From: Muscardinus avellanarius
Taxonomy: Eukaryota > Chordata > Mammalia > Rodentia > Gliridae
NCBI GenBank assembly: GCA_963383645.1
Contig: OY726559.1
Span: 116,925,941 to 116,989,940 of the forward strand
Direction of reading: 5' to 3'
DNA: 64,000 nt
A program made the translations under genes and the position numbers. Below the pieces are notes generated by a model that made no database searches, was not told where the DNA came from, and saw only the letters and a list, made by a program, of their open reading frames with translations. Within the stretch, counting starts at the first letter, position 1, and each line of letters begins with the position of its first letter. Positions 58,706-64,000 of this stretch are shown here, one piece after another.

Positions 58706-61700
58706 CTCTCTCTCTCTTCTCCCCTCTCTCCTCTCTCCTCTCTCCTCTCTCCTCTCTCTATCTCTCTCTCTCTCCCTAAGGAGATTGGACCTGGAATGGG
58801 ATAATCCCAGATTGCGGGAGATAAAGCAGGGGCCCCGCTGGCCAGGGGATTTGTGGACTGTGACCCTCTTCCCCCACCAGCTGCTCACAGATCCACAGAT
58901 GGGGGGCAGGAGCACCATCCCAGGTGGGCTTAGACCTGATCCAAGAGTCAGGCAGGCACCGGGGCAGAGACAGTCCCCGGTGAGAAAGCACCGGCCTACT
59001 GTCCCCACTCACTGGAGTCCTGGGACGCCACGCAAGGTCTCCAGATGTCGGGCGGCTCCGGCCTGAGCCAGAGACCGTGAGGCCAGCCCTTGTTATACAG
59101 ACGTGGAAGTTGAGGCCCAGAGTAGAAGAAATGGCTTGTCCAAGGCCACACAGCAAGAGAGGGGGAGGCCCGGCCCTCCAGGCGCCCTCCAGCGCTTCTC
59201 CTGAGGGCCCCTCAGAATGTCAACAAATGGTTTCTTTCCAATGTTACGGTCACAGGAACAGGACTGTCCCCTGTCAACTGAAGGGTGCTGGGGTAGGGAG
59301 CAGGTACGGCCCCAGTGGTCAGAGTCCTCCAACACCGAAGGCTGAGTCCTCCTCCCCGGTTTCCAGTTCCTAGTAACTCCTGCCCCGTTAAAGAAACCAA
59401 CCTGTGGGAGTCATTTCCAGGTCCTCACCAAGCAAGACACGGAAAGTCCAAGTCGAAATTTTCCCATTCTCACTGAAGACCGAACAAAGGGAGCGGGGCC
59501 GGGGTCAGGGACAGGGGAGACCTCGAGGACCCGGGGCCCGGGCACCCTGCCAAGTAGACTGGACAGCCTCTGCTCCCTCCGAGCGATCTTGGCTCCCTGA
59601 CACCAAGGACTGGCTCTGGAGGAGGAGGCTGGAGAGGGGACAGCGCAGCCCCTGCAGGGCTTGCTCCCTCTGGACCAGGAAGCTCCCCGGCCCCTCCCCC
59701 ACCTCCCAGCCCCCACCAAATCCTCCACCCCCAGCATACCCGTTCCCACCCCCTCCCCACTCCTTCTCTGGGTGTGTGGAGCAGCAGAAGTGATGACGTC
59801 ACCACGGTCGCCAGGGCGACGGGGACGGATAAATCAGGCTGAGTGGGCGGTTGCCATGGTGCGCATTCTCCCGTTGCCACGGAGACTGGGCATCTGCTGC
59901 CTTTGTGCCGCCCGAGTGCCTTCCCCCTAGGGTCAAGGGGTGGGGGGGGGCAGGAGGAGAGGCAGACACACCTCCCGGGGTCAGGAGGAAGTCTGGGCCT
60001 CCGTGGGGGTCTCCCTCAGTCTGGAGTCCTTGGGACTGCTCCACAGGGGGCCCTGTTGCTCCCGCTCTGTAGAATCAAGGCAGCCCTTGTGGCCTGGTTG
60101 GGTTCTGTCTCATGTCCTGGGTCCTATGGGCCCTTCTCCTCTAAGGAGAACCGCACCTACCGCTGACCCAGGCATCCAGGGCCAACCTGAGCCAGGGAGC
60201 ATCTTCCGCCTCAGCCTCTCTCCACCACCCAGTCCTCTCAGGTCCTAACCCGAGACCAGACTCAGCCCTGCCTGGCTTCCCATTGGAAACTTAAGCGCTG
60301 GGGAGGCCCGGGGCCAGCCGGGCTCCCTGACTCTCCGCAGGTCCTGGCCTGGGGAGGGCCCTCGGGAGCTCAGAGGAGGTCCCCAGAAGCCGCCTGCTCT
60401 TCTCTCCTCTAGATGAACAGGCCGATCCAGGTCAAGCCAGCCGACAGCGAGAGTCGAGGAGGTAGGTACCACGCCTTTAGACTCGCCCCTCTCCTCCCAC
60501 CCCAGACCCAGGGCTCAGGAGGAGCGGGCTCTGAGGAAGGAGGTCTGACGGTTCTGAGAATTTGTCTAGTCAAGGTGGAGACGGGATTTAGTGTGGCTGT
60601 GCGGGCGAGATGGGGGTCCATTGTAGAGATGGCAATAGTGAGGCCCAGGAGTTCAAGTCCTACAGGGCTGGGACGAGCCTACGCCTCACAGCTGCTGGGG
60701 GCGCCAGGCAAGGGGGCTGGGGACCCAGCGGAGGCCCTGAGCGTGCCCCTCTCCTGTGCCCCACCCCCAGAAGACCGGAAGCTCTTTGTGGGCATGCTAG
60801 GGAAGAGGCAGACAGATGAGGACGTCCGGAAGATGTTCGAGCCGTTCGGGACCATCGACGAGTGCACTGTGCTCCGGGGGCCAGATGGCACCAGCAAAGG
60901 TAATCCACCCGCTGGGCCCCGGCAGCGGCCCTGGGGGCTCTCGGGTGGGCACTCGCCCCCTCTCCTCCTCCTCTCTACCTCCCCAGGCTGCGCCTTCGTG
61001 AAGTTCCAGACTCACGCGGAGGCGCAGGCGGCCATCAGCACCCTTCACAGCAGCAGGACCCTGCCGGTGAGCCGCCCCCACCCAGGGCCTCTCCTTTCCA
61101 CCCAGACCCCACCCGGCCCTGGCATGAGGGCAATCCACTCGGGATATTTTTTTTAATTAAAAAAATTTTTTTTTAGCCAGGCATGGTGGCACACGCTTGT
61201 AATCCCAGCACTTGGGAGGCTGGGGAGGATCGCAGTTCACAAACAGCCCCAGCTACTTAGTGAGGCCCTCCACAACTCAGTGAGACCCTGTTTCAAAATA
61301 AAAAAGAAGTATAGCTGGGGGTGCCGCTCCAAGGTAGAATGCCCCTGGGTTCCAGCCCCAGTACCACCAAAAGAAAAATAGAAATTAAGCCGGGCGTGAT
61401 GGTGTACGCTTGTAATCCCAGTATTCAGGAGGCTTGAGACAGAAGGATCGTGGTTCACAGCCAACCTCAGCTACTTAAGCCCGCCTCAACTCAGTGAGGC
61501 CCTGTTTCAAAATAAAGAATAAAAAATAGGGCTGGGGGTGTAGCTTGGAGGTAAAATGCCCCTGGGTTCCATCCCCAGTACTGCAAAAAAAATTATATAC
61601 TTTTATTGGAGCAAGGCTATCATTTTTAATTTATTTGAAAGGGATGTTCTGACAGAAGAACCACCCCTCTCCCATAACCACCCCTCATTTTCAGGCCAAA

Positions 61701-64000
61701 TTCCCTCCCTCTCCTCTCCTGTCCTCACCCCTTCATCCCCCACCTCTTCCCTGCCTTCCCACGGCCCCTGACCTCACTGGGGTACCAGGACCCTTGCTCA
61801 GAGGCCCGTGCGTGCTGCCCCCATGTTGTTCCTGGTTGATGTGCCTTAGCGCTGTTTCAGCTGAGTGCACTTTGTAGCTCCCAGCAGAACAAACCTCCAA
61901 GATAGGGCTGGCTGGGATGCACGGAGGCAGAGCCGAGGTCCTCTAGTTAGGTCGGGCAAGCCTTGAGCTGGACTCCTGGGGAGGAGGCGGTCTCTAGAGA
62001 GCCCTCTATGACCCCAGGCCGCGGCCGCTCCAAGAGCCTCGGATCCCATGACAGTCCTTGCAGAGGTCCCAACTTGGTTTTTACTTGGCTCAGGCTGATT
62101 TTTTTTTTTTTCTGAATTAGGGATAAATATCTACCCAGGGCATCTACCTCCAAGCTACACCCCAGCCCTATTTTGTATTCTTGATTTGGAAACAGGGTCT
62201 CACTGAGTTGCAAAGGGCCTCACTGAGTAGCTGTCGGCGAACCGCGATCCTCCGGTCTCAGCCTCGAATGCTGGGATTACAAGCGTGTGCACCACTCCCA
62301 GTAAAAAAGTTGATTTTTAAAGTATACCAGGAGGACCCAGCTGTGGGGGTGGTAGTCCCATAAGGGAGGTGGGGCAGCTACAAGGTAAAAAAGGGGCTGA
62401 GCCAGCGCAGGGGAGCTTTCTGTCATGGAGAAGCCAGGGAGGCCCTCTCCATGCAGGTGGGCCTGTCTTCACAGCCTTCAACCCAGGGCTGGCCACGAGG
62501 GAGGGACTGAGGCCGGGTGCCAAGGGCCCTGGGGGAGGAGAGACGCTGCCTGCATCGCTCTGACCCCTGTGTGGGCCCATGCCCAGGGAGCCTCATCCAG
62601 CCTGGTGGTGAAGTTTGCTGACACAGAGAAGGAGCGAGGTCTCCGTCGGATGCAGCAGGTGGCCACCCAGCTGGGCATGTTCAGCCCCATCGCCCTCCAG
62701 TTCGGAGCCTACAGCGCCTACACCCAGGCCGTAAGCAGCGCACCCTGCCCCGGGCTGGCCCTGGCCCCTCACCTCTCTCCCGGCCTCCATTCAACACTCA
62801 GGCCCAGGGTTGAGATGGAGACAGGCACCAGGCGTGGTGGTACACATTGTAATCCCAGTCCTTGGGAGGCTGAGATGGGAGGATTGCAGGTTCGAAAAGC
62901 AGCCTCAGAAACTTAGTGAGACCCTGTTTCAAAATAAAAGAAGAAGCCGGACGTGGTGGCGCACGCTTGTCATCCCAGCATTTGGGAGACAGACGGGAGG
63001 ATCGCGGTTCAGGGACAGCCTCAGCTACTTAGCGAGGCTCTTTGCAACTCAGTGAGACCCTGTTTCAAAATCAAGAATAAAAAATAGGGTGGGGAGTGTC
63101 GCTCAGGGGTAGAATGCCCCTGGGTCCCATCCCCAGTACTTCAAAAATAAAGGCGAGAGTGAGGGCGGCCCGGGGACGGGGCACGGCCTCACCATCCTGT
63201 CCTTCCTCACCAGCTCATGCAGCAGCAGGCGGCCCTGGTAGCGGCTCACAGTGCCTACCTCAGCCCCATGGCCACCATGGCTGCCGTGCAGATGCAGCAA
63301 ATGGCCGCCATAAACGCCAATGGCCTCATCGCCACCCCCATCACCCCATCCTCAGGTAAGGCCCGTGCACGCGGGGCGGGCGGGCCTAGGGAGGGTGGCT
63401 TGCTTGCCCCTCTGCCCGGCCTTGCTGGCCGCTCTCTGCATTCGTATGTGCCTGCTCCTCTGCCCTGTCCACTTTCTCCTCCCCAGGAACCAGCACCCCT
63501 CCGGCCATCGCTGCCACGCCTGTCTCTGCCATCCCCGCTGCCCTGGGCGTCAACGGCTACAGCCCGGTGCCCACCCAGCCTGCTGGGCAGCCTGCCCCCG
63601 ATGCGCTCTATCCCAACGGGGTCCACCCCTACCCAGGTGGGGTCCTCTGCCTGCCCCCACCCTGCCCAGTAAGCAGCCAGGCCACAGCACGCCTTCCCTC
63701 TCCAGCCTCGGGGGTCAGGTGCTTTCTCCTGTCCTGTCTTCCTGGGCAGGGATGCTCCTCCCGCTCTTGGCCAGGGAGGCTGAGGCTTAGAGATAAGAGG
63801 GACTTGTCCAGGGTTGCCTGCCAGTCAGATGCCGGTCTTCCTAACGCCGGGCTCTCTCCCCTCTATACATTACCCCTTTTTCTTCGCACCCGGTGCCCAG
63901 ACCAGGCTCTCCTCCCGCTGCCTGGCTTCTGGGTGGCGGGGGGGGGGGCGGCGGGACTCCTGCGATGTTCCAGTCTCACTCACGGGCGGTCTGCTGCTCT
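53640..64000 (+). CDS. CELF3: CELF3, CUGBP Elav-like RNA-binding protein 3, 5' coding exons (partial gene)
   Basis: Eight exons, 53640-53784, 54602-54684, 60413-60461, 60771-60899, 60987-61066, 62587-62730, 63214-63355, 63487-63636, join in frame to 307 residues; the gene continues past the right edge. RRM1 (residues about 7-88) has RNP2 LFVGQI and RNP1 KGCAFLTY. RRM2 (about 95-175) has RNP2 LFVGML and RNP1 KGCAFVKF. The Ala/Gln/Met/Pro-rich divergent linker follows ([40 protein letters not shown]). The third RRM and the Gln tract of the family lie outside. CELF3 is a neural nuclear factor that binds UG-rich pre-mRNA and controls splicing. The start ATG matches the family [13 protein letters not shown]. 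Intron 2 is 5.7 kb, with simple repeats and an assembly gap. No frame damage is seen. Confidence 0.97.
53785..54601 (+). other. CELF3 intron 1, unique sequence
   Basis: An 817-base G-rich intron with no SINE and no recognisable internal feature. Confidence 0.7.
54602..54684 (+). CDS. CELF3: CELF3 coding exon 2 (RNP1 of RRM1)
   Basis: [17 protein letters not shown] through KTLPG, residues 49-76. Acceptor cccccag, donor gtgagt. Confidence 0.96.
54685..55311 (+). other. CELF3 intron 2, first unique part
   Basis: GC-rich unique DNA without recognised genes or repeats until a short reverse SINE fragment at about 55312. Confidence 0.6.
55466..55910 (+). other. CELF3 intron 2, unique part before the AG repeat
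   Basis: No coding signal, SINE or motif recognised. Confidence 0.5.
55911..55976 (+). repeat. (AG)n microsatellite
   Basis: About 33 AG units, a pure purine tract on the coding strand of the CELF3 intron. Confidence 0.95.
56382..56427 (+). repeat. (TG)n microsatellite in CELF3 intron 2
   Basis: About 22 TG units on the sense strand, so UG repeats in CELF3 pre-mRNA. Confidence 0.95.
56497..56590 (+). repeat. TC-rich low-complexity tract ending at the gap
   Basis: Runs of CTCTCC and CCCCTCTC units extend directly into the N run. Confidence 0.9.
56591..56790. other. Assembly gap of 200 N
   Basis: Exactly 200 Ns between a TC-rich tract and a reverse SINE fragment. The true length is unknown; the low-complexity flank is the likely reason for the gap. 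Confidence 1.
56791..57350 (-). mobile_element. Reverse B1-dID SINE cluster
   Basis: ID-like ends (GGGGATAGAA, then GGCATTCTACC) and a full copy with TTTGGAAACA, CCTCCTGTCTCAGCCTCCCAA and GTGCCACCACG at about 56937-57137, followed by a second copy and a degenerate tail to 57350. Confidence 0.85.
57351..58133 (+). other. CELF3 intron 2, unique part with TATA match
   Basis: GC-rich non-repetitive DNA with no coding exon recognised. It contains the TATAAATA at 57905. Confidence 0.5.
57905..57912 (+). promoter_or_regulatory. Strong TATA-box match in CELF3 intron 2
   Basis: TATAAATA in a GC-rich setting (GGGG before, GCCCC after), unlike the AT-rich SINE tails elsewhere. A possible internal promoter; no transcript evidence. 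Confidence 0.3.
58134..58179 (+). repeat. (TG)n microsatellite in CELF3 intron 2
   Basis: About 23 TG units on the sense strand, the second long UG tract of this intron. Confidence 0.95.
58507..58776 (+). repeat. (AC)n followed by about 230 bp of TC-rich polypyrimidine
   Basis: About 20 AC units run directly into CT and CTCTTCTCT repeats with almost no purine on this strand. Confidence 0.95.
59080..59165 (-). repeat. MIR-like ancient SINE fragment
   Basis: Contains GTTGAGGCCCAGAG, TGGCTTGTCCAAGG and CACACAGC, diagnostic of MIR-family elements. Confidence 0.6.
59794..59886 (+). promoter_or_regulatory. CRE plus three X-box-like motifs in CELF3 intron 2
   Basis: A full palindromic CRE, TGACGTCA, at 59794-59801 is followed by GTCGCCAGGGCGAC (59807-59820, a perfect palindrome), GTTGCCATGGTGCG (59850-59863) and GTTGCCACGGAGAC (59873-59886). 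The last three carry the GTNRCC half of the RFX X-box consensus. The cluster is unique, GC-rich DNA about 530 bases before coding exon 3. Confidence 0.5.
60413..60461 (+). CDS. CELF3: CELF3 coding exon 3 (49 bases, begins with ATG)
   Basis: [16 protein letters not shown], residues 77-92, plus one base. Acceptor cctctag, donor gtaggt. The first codon after the acceptor is ATG, so a transcript starting in intron 2 could begin translation here without an intact RRM1. Confidence 0.95.
60771..60899 (+). CDS. CELF3: CELF3 coding exon 4 (RRM2 first half)
   Basis: [18 protein letters not shown] through GPDGTSK, residues 93-135. Acceptor ccccag, donor gtaatc. Confidence 0.96.
60987..61066 (+). CDS. 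CELF3: CELF3 coding exon 5 (RNP1 of RRM2)
   Basis: [17 protein letters not shown] through SSRTLP, residues 136-162. Acceptor ccccag, donor gtgagc. Confidence 0.96.
61172..61590 (+). mobile_element. Two forward B1-dID SINEs in CELF3 intron 5
   Basis: Copies at about 61172-61370 and 61388-61590, each starting GCCAGGCATGG or GCCGGGCGTG and ending in an ID-like tail with GGTTCCA and an A-rich end. Confidence 0.9.
61591..62104 (+). other. CELF3 intron 5, unique part
   Basis: No gene or young repeat recognised. Confidence 0.5.
62105..62305 (-). mobile_element. Reverse B1-dID SINE in CELF3 intron 5
   Basis: T-rich start, ATCTACCTCCAAGCTACACC, GGGTCTCACTGAGTTGC and GATTACAAGCGTGTGC, in antisense order. 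Confidence 0.85.
62587..62730 (+). CDS. CELF3: CELF3 coding exon 6
   Basis: 48 codons, [18 protein letters not shown] through AYSAYTQA. Acceptor gcccag, donor gtaagc. Confidence 0.96.
62828..63150 (+). mobile_element. Two forward B1-dID SINEs in CELF3 intron 6
   Basis: A left-monomer copy at about 62828-62943 and a full copy at about 62945-63150 just upstream of exon 7. Confidence 0.9.
63214..63355 (+). CDS. CELF3: CELF3 coding exon 7
   Basis: [18 protein letters not shown] through ATPITPSS, residues 211-257. Acceptor caccag, donor gtaagg. Confidence 0.96.
63487..63636 (+). CDS. CELF3: CELF3 coding exon 8
   Basis: [18 protein letters not shown] through NGVHPYP, residues 258-307. Acceptor ccccag, donor gtgggg. 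Sequence to 64000 is intron. Confidence 0.96.
63777..63845 (-). repeat. Possible MIR fragment in CELF3 intron 8
   Basis: GAGGCTTAGAGATAAG and GACTTGTCCAGGGTTGC resemble the MIR core in reverse orientation. Weak. Confidence 0.35.

Overview
The window is nuclear DNA from a placental mammal, most likely a non-muroid rodent. Five multi-exon genes with GT-AG introns can be read as close orthologues of mammalian TDRKH, OAZ3, MRPL9, RIIAD1 and CELF3, the gene neighbourhood of human 1q21.3. The DNA between exons is packed with a composite SINE: a 7SL/B1-like left part joined to an ID-like (tRNA-Ala-derived) right part with GTAGCTC and GGTTCCATCCC boxes. That B1-dID architecture is known from squirrel-, dormouse- and beaver/kangaroo-rat-related rodents. 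I cannot name the species. A 200-base N run shows this is a draft assembly.

Layout. 1-6600: last seven coding exons of TDRKH (+). 8465-14183: complete OAZ3 (-), with a +1 frameshift site and an apparent CUG start. 19668-26360: complete MRPL9 (+), preceded by a GC-rich tandem repeat. 26400-38400: gene-free, SINE-rich DNA with ancient repeat remnants. 38416-46878: complete four-exon RIIAD1 (-), whose 6.8 kb second intron holds a solo LTR inserted in a SINE. 47000-52000: intergenic. 52300-53639: CELF3 CpG island and probable 5' leader. 53640-64000: first eight coding exons of CELF3 (+), which runs off the right edge.

TDRKH/OAZ3 and MRPL9/RIIAD1 are tail-to-tail pairs; OAZ3/MRPL9 and RIIAD1/CELF3 are head-to-head pairs. 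The genes do not form one pathway, but three have germ-cell or sperm roles: TDRKH in the piRNA pathway, OAZ3 as the spermatid antizyme, and RIIAD1 as a small RIIa-domain protein. MRPL9 is a housekeeping mitochondrial ribosomal protein and CELF3 a neural splicing regulator.

No wholly new system was found. The best leads are the recoding signals of OAZ3, a CRE plus X-box-like cluster in CELF3 intron 2 upstream of an exon that begins with an in-frame ATG, the tandem repeat at the MRPL9 promoter, the UG-repeat tracts inside a CELF-family gene, and the SINE/LTR insertion histories that can be read from target-site duplications. Nearly all other open reading frames in the window are SINE translations or shadows of GC-rich exons.
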